Source of the DNA: an uncultured bacterium
GTDB lineage: Bacteria; Cyanobacteriota; Vampirovibrionia; Obscuribacterales; Obscuribacteraceae
Length of the DNA: 46,833 nt
Assembly (NCBI GenBank): GCA_903835185.1
Contig: CAILLX010000241.1
Coordinates: 1-46,833, forward strand
Direction: 5' to 3'
Within the stretch, counting starts at the first letter, position 1; every line of letters begins with the position of its first letter. Of this stretch, positions 8,039-16,927 are shown piece after piece. The position numbers were made by a program, and so were the translations under genes. The notes beneath the pieces were generated by a model, which was not told where the DNA came from, did not search any database, and saw nothing but the letters and a program-made list of their open reading frames with translations.

Positions 8039-8374
8039 TTAAACTGCAAGAGCTGTTATATCGCCGGCTGCTACCTCTTTATTCTCCTGAACCTCAGCCT
8101 TCTTGGACCGGAAGCAGTAAGTGCAATATACCGGTCTGTATCCTTTAGGTTGAAACGGAACCCTCGTCGGCACGCCACATTCCGCACAGTTCACTTCAGT
8201 GGTGCGGCTGGGATCGTCCCCACTACGCTGGACCCTCATTAGCAGGCGACAGTTAGGACAGCGCTTTGGTTCATTGACTAGACCTTTGGCGCTAAAAAAT
8301 TCTTGCTCGCCTACTGAAAAAATAAAAACCCTGTTGCAATCGCGACAGGTCAAGTTTTTCTCCTGGATTGCCAT
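8039..8374 (-). CDS. Zinc-ribbon protein (zf-trcl / CxxC-x17-CxxC type), copy 1
   Basis: This small cytoplasmic protein of about 111 residues carries four CxxC pairs in two modules. The first, NLTCRDCNRVFIFSVGEQEFF followed by NEPKRCPNCR, matches the zf-trcl probable zinc-binding domain (PF13451). The second, CAEC, then 17 residues, then CTYC with VPFQPKGYRPVYC between, matches the CxxC-x17-CxxC domain. The frame stays open to an ATG at 8455, adding 27 residues, but the start MAIQEKNLTC at 8372-8374 aligns exactly with the paralog at 30401 (MDYPDKVLTC). The function of this family is not established; nucleic-acid or protein binding is usual for such ribbons. Confidence 0.85.
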   Translation of the reverse strand: MAIQEKNLTCRDCNRVFIFSVGEQEFFSAKGLVNEPKRCPNCRLLMRVQRSGDDPSRTTEVNCAECGVPTRVPFQPKGYRPVYCTYCFRSKKAEVQENKEVAAGDITALAV

Positions 8375-8730
8375 ATACCGACATACCTGCGCTAATAGAC
8401 CCACCTTATTAAGCCTCTTCGCGCCTTCTTTCTCGCCGGTGACATCATGCGACATTAAGCGCTCAATTGTAGGCTATGTTCGACACAATAACATGCAGCT
8501 CTTGACACCGGTATCCCTCTTTGCCTCACTCTAGGGTAAATGCCATACGAATATAGCAGTTGCATATACCGGCATTGATCAAACTCATTACACAAACGAT
8601 TAGCCACAATACAGCCTGATCTGCTTTATGCAGTCACTTTCAGTTGTGCCGGACAGGGAAGCTTGCAGCAGGCAAGAAACATTGCAACACCGCAGCTTAA
8701 ACCTGAGCAGGCAGAGCAGCTTCAAAGCGC

Positions 8731-9696
8731 TCAACGCTGTCGCGAATAGACACCGACATCAAGAGAGACAGCCCGTCCGCAAAAATGAGCAGCAGCACCA
8801 ACCATAGCTGCATTATCTGTACACAATACCAACTTGGGGGTATAAACAGGGACTGGGGAAAGCTCCTTGAGTCTTGTACGCAGACCTTGATTAGCAGCAA
8901 CTCCTCCAGCCAGCACAATCCGATTGGCACCTAAATCTCTTTGCACTTGCAATGTCTTCTTAATCAAAACACGCACAACTGCATCCTGGAAAGAAGCTGC
9001 AAGATCTGCGGTAGGCAACGGCGGTTCCAGTTTTTCAACAGTGCGCTTCACTGCTGTCTTCAAGCCGCTGAAGCTAAAGTCATAACCAGGCACCACACCT
9101 TCTGGAAATTTGAATGCCTTAGCATCACCCTGAGCAGCAAGCCTGTCAATTGCCGGACCACCAGGATAACCAAGACCGAGCAGACGAGCAACTTTGTCAT
9201 AAGCCTCTCCGGCAGCATCGTCACGTGTTTGTCCCAATATCTCTCCGTCGCTGTAGCTGCGGAAATGGATAATCTGAGTGTGCCCGCCAGAAACGAGCAA
9301 AGCTACAAAAGGAGGTTCGAGATCGCTGTCTAAATAGTTGGCACACACATGAGCCAACAGGTGATCTACAGCAAGCAACGGACGCCCCCAAGCCCAGCTT
9401 AACGCTTTGGCTGCTGAAAGCCCGATCAATAAGGTACCGACCAAACCAGGGCCTACAGTACAAGCGATACCGTCAAGCTGTCGCGGACTGATTGATGCTG
9501 CCTTCATAGCATCCTCTATCACAAAATTGATAGTCTCAAGATGCTTACGCGCTGCCACTTCAGGGACAACTCCTCCAAATTCCTGGTGCACATCGATTTG
9601 CGACAGCACTATACTGGAGAGAATTCTTCGCCCATTTTCTACGACAGCAGCAGCTGTCTCATCACAACTTGTTTCAACACCCAGGTAAATAGCCAT
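8731..9696 (-). CDS. tsaD: tRNA N6-threonylcarbamoyladenosine transferase TsaD
   Basis: This is the catalytic subunit that transfers the threonylcarbamoyl group from TC-AMP to A37 of tRNAs reading ANN codons, working with TsaB and TsaE in the cytoplasm. It is 321 residues long and starts MAIYLGVETSCDET. The metal-binding HLLAH is at 112-116 and the ATP-binding loop LVSGGHTQI is near 132. A DNAAMVG motif lies near the C-terminus. The length is slightly shorter than the usual 335-345. The gene stands alone; tsaB and tsaE are not in the window. Confidence 0.97.
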   Translation of the reverse strand: MAIYLGVETSCDETAAAVVENGRRILSSIVLSQIDVHQEFGGVVPEVAARKHLETINFVIEDAMKAASISPRQLDGIACTVGPGLVGTLLIGLSAAKALSWAWGRPLLAVDHLLAHVCANYLDSDLEPPFVALLVSGGHTQIIHFRSYSDGEILGQTRDDAAGEAYDKVARLLGLGYPGGPAIDRLAAQGDAKAFKFPEGVVPGYDFSFSGLKTAVKRTVEKLEPPLPTADLAASFQDAVVRVLIKKTLQVQRDLGANRIVLAGGVAANQGLRTRLKELSPVPVYTPKLVLCTDNAAMVGAAAHFCGRAVSLDVGVYSRQR

Positions 9697-10326
9697 TCTT
9701 GATTAACCGCATACGCCCTGTCTCGCCAGCCGGCATCAAGCTGCGGCTTGGGCACAGAGACGGTGATCGATTTTACCTGATTGCAGCCAGGAAAGAGACT
9801 TCACAGTTATAAGCTTACCTGCCTGCTCCTGCTAAACCGGCAAAATTAACCTGCTTGCCAGCCTTCACCTGTTGACAATTATTTGAAGGAAAAGTAACAT
9901 TCAGCCATCTGATTTCAAATCTTGTAACAACTGCCAGTGCTACGGTTTGGGTTAGGTCCGGTAGCCTTATCTGCTGCCGAGAGAACTTACTACTCTTTAG
10001 AAAAGCGCTCTGTACGGCAGTACAGCTGGCATGAGCAAAGTTACAGCTCATTTAATCGATTGAGCAAAGAACAGACAAAATGATACCAATGGCAGTGGCA
10101 TCATTTGACGAGGTCCCGAGGTGCAACACAGAAGTGATCATTCACCCTTTGCCTATACAGTTCACCCTTATCAATCCGTTTCAAAGCATGGCAACAGTCG
10201 TCCTCTTCCATTTAAACTCGATTAATTTCGGGTATAAGAGTGTTGAAAGCCTGGCATCTGAAAGCATAACGTCAAACGGGGAGTCTTGGGCAGACTCAAC
10301 AGCTAATAATTGCAGGGTCATCAATT
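9697..10326. other. Long gap before exported-protein genes
   Basis: This 630-base stretch has two weak open frames (9815-10051 minus and 10080-10340 plus) with no ribosome site, no domain and unusual composition, so I do not call them. A promoter-like sequence lies at 9872-9900. The rest may be a long leader for the gene at 10327 or hold a small RNA; nothing more can be supported. Confidence 0.4.
9872..9900 (+). promoter_or_regulatory. Putative sigma-70-type promoter
   Basis: TTGACA at 9872-9877 is a perfect -35 box, followed after 17 bases by TAACAT at 9895-9900, a four-of-six match to the -10 box. The next gene on this strand starts 427 bases on, so this could drive a long leader or a small RNA. 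Sequence match only. Confidence 0.3.
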
Positions 10327-11061
10327 ATGTTGAAGGTTAAACGATTACCTTTGTTCTGTTCTCTTTTAGTCTGTGCCTGCGGCACACCAGCTCTGGCACA
10401 ATGGGCAGACCTCAACCTTGGTGGAGGTGGTGGTCCTGGCGTTGATGTGCATATGAGCCCCTCCGGACCAAGCGCTTATGTCAACCTGGGTATACCCGGC
10501 GCTCCTGGCCTGAATTTTTACAATAAGCCAAGCTCGTCTCGAAGCGCTGGCGCTCCTGGCGCTCAACGTCATACCACCAACCCTACCTGGCAAGATGTCT
10601 GGGAGGTTCCAGCACCAGGCAACTTCGAGGCGGGAGTTGGCAGCACTATGCCTACAGGAAAACAGGGCTACACTGGGATTAACGGTAAACGTCTTAGTCC
10701 GTCCAACACAGCTATTATGGCACCGGGCAGCGGTATGACCAGAGCGATCCCTGGAGCAGGGTCCGGTTTTGGCTTCCCAAATACAGGAACCACTCCATAT
10801 AAGGGTCCCTATACAGGCGCCGCCATTCGTGGAGCAACACTCCAACCCACATGTACTAGCAGTGTGGGGCTTAATATCATCAGTCCGGCCAGTCGAGGAC
10901 CAGTAGTTCCAACTCAGCCTGACATAAGTACAATAACTCCGGGCTCGGCTATACAGGCGACTGCTGCCCCGATGTCAGCGCCGCCGGTTCCTACCGCTAC
11001 GGCAGCGCCGCCAGCTCCTGCCCAAGTTCCAGAGAAAGTGAGCGATCAGCTCATTCGGTAA
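10327..11061 (+). CDS. Exported Gly/Pro-rich protein
   Basis: This 244-residue protein has a signal peptide (MLKVKRLPLFCSLLVCACGT to about ALAQ at 22-25). The mature part is low complexity: a glycine run near NLGGGGGPGVDVHMSPSG, a middle rich in Gly, Thr and Pro, and an Ala/Pro/Thr-rich tail (AAPMSAPPVPTATAAPPAP). No enzyme motif is visible. The next gene has the same design and a similar GSPG..MHVSQP phrase, so the two are likely distant paralogs, perhaps cell-surface or matrix proteins. AGGG lies about ten bases before the ATG. Confidence 0.7.
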   Translation: MLKVKRLPLFCSLLVCACGTPALAQWADLNLGGGGGPGVDVHMSPSGPSAYVNLGIPGAPGLNFYNKPSSSRSAGAPGAQRHTTNPTWQDVWEVPAPGNFEAGVGSTMPTGKQGYTGINGKRLSPSNTAIMAPGSGMTRAIPGAGSGFGFPNTGTTPYKGPYTGAAIRGATLQPTCTSSVGLNIISPASRGPVVPTQPDISTITPGSAIQATAAPMSAPPVPTATAAPPAPAQVPEKVSDQLIR

Positions 11062-11185
11062 TACAGCACCTCCTAATTCCATAGAGAGAACAACAGTCAG
11101 TCAGCCAAAAGCTGAATAACACGCAGAACAAAGAGCTGACACACCCATATTTGTTGAACGTTTGACCTTATAAGAGAACTGCAAA

Positions 11186-11968
11186 ATGTTGAAGCAATCA
11201 TTACCAGCAATAGCACTATTAATTTCAATTGGACCTGGGTGGGCTCAAGGTTTCAACATATTCTTCGGCAATTCGGGTACTAACAGCGCCGGCTCCCCAG
11301 GCACTCAGATGCATGTGAGCCAACCCACCGGGGTCGACAGTCCTCGACAGATCAAAACTACACGCAAACCTCAGCTGCCACGTGCCAGCAGCGGTATGCT
11401 CTCTCCACAACTTGGCGGTCCCGGGCTACCGCCTACCTGCCTGGACAGCTTTGTCAGAGAAGCTGGAGGTAATGCTTCCAATATTTATGGCGATGAAGGA
11501 ACAACCAAAGAGCCGCCTCTGAACAACTTCACTCGCAATAACCGCATTGACGCAGGCATTCTGAATAATAACGCCGGGCTGACCACCGGACATGAAAGTA
11601 GCCTGCCATCTGCCTGGGGTGGAGATGAGTTTGTTAAGAACGAAGGTACCATGGTCTCCGGCGATCACGCGCTGCGCGGGACTAACGGGAACGTCACCGG
11701 TGTCTACAACCCGGGCAATGGATTAGCGGGTGCATCTCCCAGCGGAGGCAGTTACAATCCTAACAACCAGTTCGTTAATGCCGATGGTGGCGGCTCCAGC
11801 ACACCTGCGACTGCATCACCAGCAACCCCACCCAATAATAACCCACCGGCGGAGGACAACACAGCCCCAGTCGGTCCAAACAATCAACTGCCTCCTTCAC
11901 CAGCAACCCCACCCAGTAATAACCCGCCGGCGGAGGACAACACAGCCCCGGTCGGTCCAAACAATTAA
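11186..11968 (+). CDS. Exported Asn/Pro-rich protein, truncated by a repeat-internal stop
   Basis: This 260-residue protein has a signal peptide (MLKQSLPAIALLISIGPGWAQ). The mature chain is rich in Asn, Gly and Pro. Its end is built from an 81-base tandem repeat (11819-11899 and 11900-11980) coding SPATPP(N/S)NNPPAEDNTAPVG and so on. The stop TAA at 11966-11968 sits exactly where the previous repeat has CAA (11885-11887), so a single C-to-T change ended the protein. The same frame then runs 22 more codons to a TGA at 12035-12037, ending SSGGCVYR. It is probably a surface-exposed or secreted protein of unknown role. Confidence 0.75.
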   Translation: MLKQSLPAIALLISIGPGWAQGFNIFFGNSGTNSAGSPGTQMHVSQPTGVDSPRQIKTTRKPQLPRASSGMLSPQLGGPGLPPTCLDSFVREAGGNASNIYGDEGTTKEPPLNNFTRNNRIDAGILNNNAGLTTGHESSLPSAWGGDEFVKNEGTMVSGDHALRGTNGNVTGVYNPGNGLAGASPSGGSYNPNNQFVNADGGGSSTPATASPATPPNNNPPAEDNTAPVGPNNQLPPSPATPPSNNPPAEDNTAPVGPNN

Positions 11969-11980
11969 CTGCCTCCTTCA
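11819..11980 (+). repeat. 81-bp tandem repeat, two units
   Basis: Two adjacent 81-base units coding the Pro/Asn-rich tail of the exported protein differ at only a few bases. One of those differences converts CAA to the TAA stop. A partial third unit continues downstream. Confidence 0.8.
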
Positions 11981-12133
11981 CCAACGGCACCACCCAGTAA
12001 TGGTCCAAGGAGCAGTGGCGGCTGCGTGTACAGGTGAGCAGCTACCTTCCTATCAGTTTGCGAACTCTCTTTGCAAGCCAAACATGGCCACGCATCTTAT
12101 AATAAAGTGTCTGCTCAAGAAAAGGAGAAGCAA

Positions 12134-12523
12134 ATGGTTGAAGTCATATCAACACTCAAAGCTCCCAAAGCAATAGGACCATACTCGCAAGCTGTTGTGG
12201 CTGCTGGGTTTGTCTTTGTCTCAGGGCAAATACCGCTCGATGCGACCACAGGACAGCTCACTGCCGCTTCCATTGCCGAGCAGACCAAAACAGTTTTGAC
12301 CAATCTGGAAGCTATTCTGGAAGAAGCAGGTTCCAGTATGGCCAGAGTGGTAAAGACCACTGTCTATCTTACTGATATGGGCAACTTCGACGAGATGAAC
12401 CAGGTATACAGCCAGTTTTTCACAAGCAACAAACCAGCCCGGGCAACTGTAGAGGTCTCCCGCTTACCTAAAGGTGTTGCTGTCGAAATTGATGCCATAG
12501 CAGTCATCAATTCGACCACTTAG
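12134..12523 (+). CDS. ridA: RidA family enamine/imine deaminase
   Basis: This 129-residue protein matches RidA (YjgF/YER057c/UK114). It hydrolyses reactive 2-aminoacrylate and related enamines formed by PLP enzymes. The start MVEVISTLKAPKAIGPYSQA and the phrase FVFVSGQIPLD are typical. The signature RATVEVSRLPKGVAVEIDA near residues 101-120 includes the conserved Arg and Glu that hold the substrate. A longer frame opens at 12071, but the ATG at 12134 has AAGGAGAAG just upstream. It ends eight bases before the prepilin peptidase gene, so the two are likely cotranscribed. Confidence 0.95.
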   Translation: MVEVISTLKAPKAIGPYSQAVVAAGFVFVSGQIPLDATTGQLTAASIAEQTKTVLTNLEAILEEAGSSMARVVKTTVYLTDMGNFDEMNQVYSQFFTSNKPARATVEVSRLPKGVAVEIDAIAVINSTT

Positions 12524-12531
12524 CACCATAT

Positions 12532-13086
12532 ATGCCACCACTATCTATAACACAGATTGTCTGCTTCTTTGTTGTGGTTATTGCAGCGGCATGCGATTTG
12601 CGTACTAGAAAGATTCCTAACGTTCTCACCTTTCCAGCAGCAGCTGCAGGAATCACACTGCAATTCATCCTCTCCGGTCCGCAAGGGGCACTGGCAGGGA
12701 TAGAAGGGTGGTTTGCAGCTGCTGGCATTATGCTTGCCACGCGATTGTTAGGCTGGCCGTTCGGCATGGGTGACGTGAAGCTGGTTGCTGCCATTGGCAG
12801 CTTTGTCGGCCCATCACTCATCCTCCTTGTATTCTTCTACTTTTTTATCTCTCTTGCCCCTGTAGCCTGGTACCGCATGTTCTCAGCATTTCCCTGGCGG
12901 CAGATATTTAGCGCACTGCCGCTGCTCATAACCACAGGCAACCTGTCCGCACTAGCCAATTTAGACTGGACCCGCTTTAACACAGCACGTCGCTCTTCGT
13001 TGCTGTTCGGACCGTTCTATGCCGTAGGCACAGCCTGTGCCTTTCTTCTTGAGCGACCCACACGGATATTCCTCGGATTCTACTGA
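12532..13086 (+). CDS. cpaA: A24-family prepilin peptidase (CpaA/TadV-like)
   Basis: This is a membrane aspartic peptidase of 184 residues that would cleave the leader of Flp-type prepilins at the inner membrane. The two catalytic Asp sites are visible: AACDLRTRKIPN near residue 22 and GMGDVKL near residue 81. It has the short CpaA/TadV form, without the N-methyltransferase domain of PilD. It is convergent with the Tad genes on the other strand, ending 16 bases from the DUF192 gene. This fits a role in maturing the Flp pilin encoded at 19387-19599. Confidence 0.92.
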   Translation: MPPLSITQIVCFFVVVIAAACDLRTRKIPNVLTFPAAAAGITLQFILSGPQGALAGIEGWFAAAGIMLATRLLGWPFGMGDVKLVAAIGSFVGPSLILLVFFYFFISLAPVAWYRMFSAFPWRQIFSALPLLITTGNLSALANLDWTRFNTARRSSLLFGPFYAVGTACAFLLERPTRIFLGFY

Positions 13087-13101
13087 GTGGGTACAACTTT
13101 C

Positions 13102-13443
13102 TTACCACACTTCAATTTGATCACCAACAGCTGTGGCAGTGGCTGCTATCGTTCCGGCAGGCAGCTCCAGACATCCATATGCCTGGCTGTAAACAGCTGA
13201 AATCTGCCCCGGTTGAATAGATTCCACAGTGGCAACAACACGCCAGAGCCGATCAAGAAAGACAGCATCAATGGCATAAGTCATACCAATCATATGGATA
13301 CCGGTGCACCGCTCAAGATAGAGCGCTTCTCCTGGTTCGAGCGGCCGGCTGAAAAGTAAGCCGCGCAGCCTGCGAAAAACAGTCCTGGCAATCTGGGCTC
13401 TCACAGCTAGATCTTGGGCACGAGTTGCATTGCGGAAATGCAT
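13102..13443 (-). CDS. DUF192 family protein
   Basis: This 113-residue protein matches DUF192 (PF02643): RLRGLLFSRPLEPGEAL, then the conserved IHMIGMTYAIDAVFLD, then CLELPAGTI and GDQIEVW near the end. The family is a small beta-rich fold of unknown function, often exported in other bacteria, but no signal peptide is present here. The ATG at 13441-13443 begins four bases after the tadC stop, so it is probably translationally coupled as the last gene of the Tad operon. A TTG at 13464 is less likely. Some Tad loci carry such genes, which suggests a link to pilus biogenesis, but this is inference. Confidence 0.88.
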   Translation of the reverse strand: MHFRNATRAQDLAVRAQIARTVFRRLRGLLFSRPLEPGEALYLERCTGIHMIGMTYAIDAVFLDRLWRVVATVESIQPGQISAVYSQAYGCLELPAGTIAATATAVGDQIEVW

Positions 13444-13447
13444 TACC

Positions 13448-14377
13448 CTATTTGTGTCCACCAAAGACAGGACCGAGAGAGTTCATGATAGTGATGACGG
13501 CAGGACCAAGCATCGGGCAGAGGATCAAAGGCATAATGAAGAACATGATGACCGGCACCATTTTTACCGGTGTCTTGGAAGCCTCCTCCTCTTTTCTCCT
13601 TCGTGTCTTTTCGCGCAGCGCCTCAGCTTGAGCTCTTAGCGGGTAGCTAATGTCAGAACCTTTTGTTTCCGCAGCAATCAGCGCTGCAGCCATATTTTGC
13701 AGCTCATCAACTCCACAGCGCGCACCCATGTCGGCTAGCGCGTGAGCCACTGATTTGGCAAAAATTTTCACATCATTAAGAAGCTGTCTCATCTCGCCAC
13801 CCAAGATTGGGCAGGAATCAGTCACCTCTTTAGAGACTTTATCCACACAACTGAGCAGACCGAGACCGGCTTGAGCACAGACTATAAGCAGGTCGATAAT
13901 AGTTGGCAGCTCCTTAAGAATGTCTGTCTGTCTTTTTCTAACACGTTGAGCCAGGAAAAAATTGGGAATTGCCCAACCAACTAAAGCAATGACAGGAGAG
14001 AAGAAGATCATCTTTGGATCTCCGTTGCCGGCAGCTGACATCAAGCAAATCACTACTGATGCGAGTACAAACAAAGTCTTGATCCCAATAAACATCGCCA
14101 GGTGCTGCGTGGTCCGGTAGTTGCCTTGTATCAGCAAAGCACTGGTACGTTTATCAGCCAGCCCGGGAAGAAGCCCTAGAACAACCTCACCTATAGTCTT
14201 GCAGACAGCGAGCAAGGTCGACTCTTTGGGAGCTTCGGCAGCTGTCTCATCAGTTTGTTTGCGCGTACGCACACGAACAGCATAAGTGTCGACATACTGA
14301 GTGAAAACAGGCTGCAAGAGAACAAGTCCGAGCCCAACCACGGCTACGAAGGTCACAATACCGATGAGCATTGCCAT
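13448..14377 (-). CDS. tadC: Tad pilus platform protein TadC
   Basis: This is a GspF-family inner-membrane protein of 309 residues, the second platform subunit of the Tad/Flp pilus machine. It has an N-terminal helix (2-22), a paired hydrophobic region at about 95-150 and two helices at the end. The central cytoplasmic part includes ELPTIIDLLIVCAQAGLGL and ADMGARCGVDELQNMAAAL, typical of TadC. It would dock the CpaF ATPase together with TadB. The gene starts five bases after tadB ends and is followed directly by the DUF192 gene. Confidence 0.93.
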   Translation of the reverse strand: MAMLIGIVTFVAVVGLGLVLLQPVFTQYVDTYAVRVRTRKQTDETAAEAPKESTLLAVCKTIGEVVLGLLPGLADKRTSALLIQGNYRTTQHLAMFIGIKTLFVLASVVICLMSAAGNGDPKMIFFSPVIALVGWAIPNFFLAQRVRKRQTDILKELPTIIDLLIVCAQAGLGLLSCVDKVSKEVTDSCPILGGEMRQLLNDVKIFAKSVAHALADMGARCGVDELQNMAAALIAAETKGSDISYPLRAQAEALREKTRRRKEEEASKTPVKMVPVIMFFIMPLILCPMLGPAVITIMNSLGPVFGGHK

Positions 14378-14382
14378 TTGAT

Positions 14383-15324
14383 TTAGACCTCAAAAGTTGT
14401 AATTTTCATCAGTAACCAGAAGCCGATAGCTTCCCAGATGATGAGCAGTATAAAAACTATGCGGGCAATCGGATGATTAAAAAATGGGATCATATAGCTC
14501 GGTGTCATTACATAAGTAAGAGCCGTAATCCCGTAAGGCAAGAGTCCGATAAAACCTGCAGTTGCTTTGCCTTGTGCTGTCAGACTGTTCATAAAGTCAC
14601 GCAGTTTAAAGCGCTCACGGATGGCATTTGCAATAGTGGCAACCACATCAGCCAGATTAGCACCGACATCCTGACTGATATAGACAGCCTGAGTCAACAG
14701 CTTGAAATCGGGCGTGTGGATGCGCGTAGACATCTCATGCAAAGCTTCTCTAAATGATTTTCCGAGTTGCAGAGAGATTAACGCCCGCTTGAACTCAGAT
14801 CGAATCGGATCAGGAGCGGTCTCGGCCAGCACCTTGAAAGTCTCCACGACTGGCGAGCCTGCACGCAGCGAGCTTACCATCGACTCAAGCACCTGAGGCA
14901 GCTGCTCTGTCATCTTTGCCTGACGTTGTTTAGCCAGCCATTTTAGATAAGAGATGAAACCGGCAGCTCCTATAGGAGCACCAAAAATCAGTCCGACAAG
15001 AAGAAGATCAGGAGAAGCCAAATAAGCGGCAATCATAAGACAGATGGAAGAACCAACAGTGGCACAGATCCACTGCGCCTTTATACTGTCATATTTTGCT
15101 TCCAACCCGGCTTCCGCCAGTATTTTGGAGAGATAGTCAGTACGCTGAGTAGTAAAGATATTTTCCTGAGCATCAAGCGGCTGTTTAGAAGACATCCTCT
15201 TTTGATGCTTTTCCAGCCTTGTCAGTTCATCGGCATGCTGGGCTCGGCTTGCCGCAATTAGAAACAGACCGGCAATTATTACTACCGCAAAAACAATGCA
15301 GCCAACTAAATTTACAGCACTCAT
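14383..15324 (-). CDS. tadB: Tad pilus platform protein TadB
   Basis: This GspF-family platform protein of 313 residues is paired with TadC. It has one N-terminal helix, a paired hydrophobic region at about 95-130 and two C-terminal helices. Phrases such as QLPQVLESMVSSLRAGSPVVE and VYISQDVGANLADVVATIANAIRER mark the GspF fold. The reading frame extends upstream to 15450 and over the end of cpaF, but the ATG at 15322-15324 has AGGGGCAGG just before it. The gene begins 13 bases after cpaF ends, within the same operon. Confidence 0.93.
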   Translation of the reverse strand: MSAVNLVGCIVFAVVIIAGLFLIAASRAQHADELTRLEKHQKRMSSKQPLDAQENIFTTQRTDYLSKILAEAGLEAKYDSIKAQWICATVGSSICLMIAAYLASPDLLLVGLIFGAPIGAAGFISYLKWLAKQRQAKMTEQLPQVLESMVSSLRAGSPVVETFKVLAETAPDPIRSEFKRALISLQLGKSFREALHEMSTRIHTPDFKLLTQAVYISQDVGANLADVVATIANAIRERFKLRDFMNSLTAQGKATAGFIGLLPYGITALTYVMTPSYMIPFFNHPIARIVFILLIIWEAIGFWLLMKITTFEV

Positions 15325-15337
15325 CCTGCCCCTTCGC

Positions 15338-16909
15338 TCAGCGCAACCACTCAAGCTTGAACGGCACGGCTTCTTGTTCAAGTTGCTCCATAAATTTGGG
15401 TGGCAAACCTGAACCAACGTGCCTACACTTAAAGAACCCGCGTGGATCACGTCCTTCGCGTTCCAGATGGAAAAGGGTATTGATGGCTATCACGTCCCCT
15501 TCCATACCTGTAATCTCAGCAATTTCTGTCACTCTGCGGGTACCATCCTCGAGACGCCTGATCTGAATAATTACCTGCAACGCCGAGGCGATTAGTTCGC
15601 GAGCAGCTCTCGGTGGCATATCCACACCAGCCATAAGAATCATGTTCTCAAGCCGCTTGGTGCAATCTCGAGGAGAGTTGGCGTGGATGGTAGTCATTGA
15701 TCCGCCGTGACCTGTATTCATAGCTTGAAGCATGTCGAACGCCTCTTCACCACGGCACTCCCCAAGAATGATGCGGTCAGGACGCATACGCAGGCAGTTG
15801 ATCAGACACATACGCTGCGTAATCTGACCTTTCCCTTCAGTATTGGGCGGTCTTGTCTCCATCCGGATCCAGTGCTCATGTTGCAGCTTCAATTCAGCAG
15901 CGTCTTCAATTGTAATAATGCGCTCGCGCGGATTTATGTGTGCCGAAAGAGCGTTCAACAAGGTGGTCTTGCCAGAGCCGGTACCACCAGAGATGATCAT
16001 GTTGACACGGCCTTTGACACAAGCCTTAAGCACCTCGGCCATCGGTACCGACATGGCACCTTTTTCGCACAGCTGCCCGAGCGACATAATTGAGGTACCG
16101 AAACAACGGATTGTCAGTGTCGGTCCATCAATAGTTACTGGCGGGATAGTAGCGTTGACACGAGAGCCGTTAGGGAGACGAGCATCAACCATAGGAGAGT
16201 TGTCATCAAGACGTCTGCCAAGTGGTTGAATAATCTTGTCGATAGTCTGCCGCAGATGCCGCTCATTTTCAAAAACAATACTGGTCTTCTCTAGCCGTCC
16301 ATGCCGTTCGACATAGATCGAACCAGGACCATTAACGCAGATGTCACCAATGCTCGGATCTCTCAACAGCGGACCTAGTGGGCCGAAGCCAAACACTTCA
16401 TCCAGGATATTCTGGAGCAGAATCCCCTTCTCCATCATAGTAAGAGGGGCTGGATCTGAGTTGACTATCTCTCTAATCCTGGCTCTCACCTGAGCCTGGG
16501 TATCTTCGCTTATCTGCGTCATTCTCGAAGTATCAAGTTCGCGCCTCAACTGATCAATAATCAGCTTTTCACGCTCGCGGATAAGACCTTGATTGGTGGA
16601 AAACTTTCCAAGCTCCTGTTGCGGCTCGGCAGTTGGCATTGACGAATGTTCATCTTTGGCATCGACACGCTCTATATCTGACCGTGAAAGCGAAGCAGCT
16701 GCCGATCCCGGTCCTCCAGAAGTAGCTGCTGCTGAGCCCGGTCCTCCAGGACCAGCCAACCCGCTGCCACCGCCCCCTGTTCGCGCCATCTGCCCGCCTT
16801 GCTGCGGCACAGGTGCTACTTCGCCGGCTTGTCGCTGCCTGACTAACTGCCCCATCAACGAAGAGGTTGGACGTGCCGGCAAGTTTTGATCTTTTCTTTC
16901 GTCAGACAT
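15338..16909 (-). CDS. cpaF: Tad secretion ATPase CpaF/TadA
   Basis: This 523-residue hexameric ATPase powers Flp pilus assembly at the cytoplasmic face. Residues 1-100 are low complexity, with a Gly/Pro-rich run (TGGGGSGLAGPGGPGSAAAT) that is unusual for the family. The core follows: the N-terminal CpaF domain, Walker A GGTGSGKTT at 308-316, the Asp box IITIEDAAEL at 331-340, Walker B around RIILGECRGEEA at 379-390 and the His box GGSMTTIHANS. A GGAGG ribosome site lies before the ATG at 16907-16909. It sits between cpaE and tadB on the same strand. Confidence 0.96.
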   Translation of the reverse strand: MSDERKDQNLPARPTSSLMGQLVRQRQAGEVAPVPQQGGQMARTGGGGSGLAGPGGPGSAAATSGGPGSAAASLSRSDIERVDAKDEHSSMPTAEPQQELGKFSTNQGLIREREKLIIDQLRRELDTSRMTQISEDTQAQVRARIREIVNSDPAPLTMMEKGILLQNILDEVFGFGPLGPLLRDPSIGDICVNGPGSIYVERHGRLEKTSIVFENERHLRQTIDKIIQPLGRRLDDNSPMVDARLPNGSRVNATIPPVTIDGPTLTIRCFGTSIMSLGQLCEKGAMSVPMAEVLKACVKGRVNMIISGGTGSGKTTLLNALSAHINPRERIITIEDAAELKLQHEHWIRMETRPPNTEGKGQITQRMCLINCLRMRPDRIILGECRGEEAFDMLQAMNTGHGGSMTTIHANSPRDCTKRLENMILMAGVDMPPRAARELIASALQVIIQIRRLEDGTRRVTEIAEITGMEGDVIAINTLFHLEREGRDPRGFFKCRHVGSGLPPKFMEQLEQEAVPFKLEWLR

Positions 16910-16927
16910 ATTCTTCTGCCTCCACCT

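Noticed and set aside
9815-10340. Two open frames of 78 and 86 codons before the exported-protein gene
   Set aside because: No ribosome site, domain or coding-like composition.
10366-10845. 159-codon minus-strand frame
   Set aside because: Shadow of the Gly/Pro-rich exported protein, which has a clear signal peptide.
11730-12176. 148-codon plus-strand frame
   Set aside because: Shadow of the tandem repeat and the ridA start.
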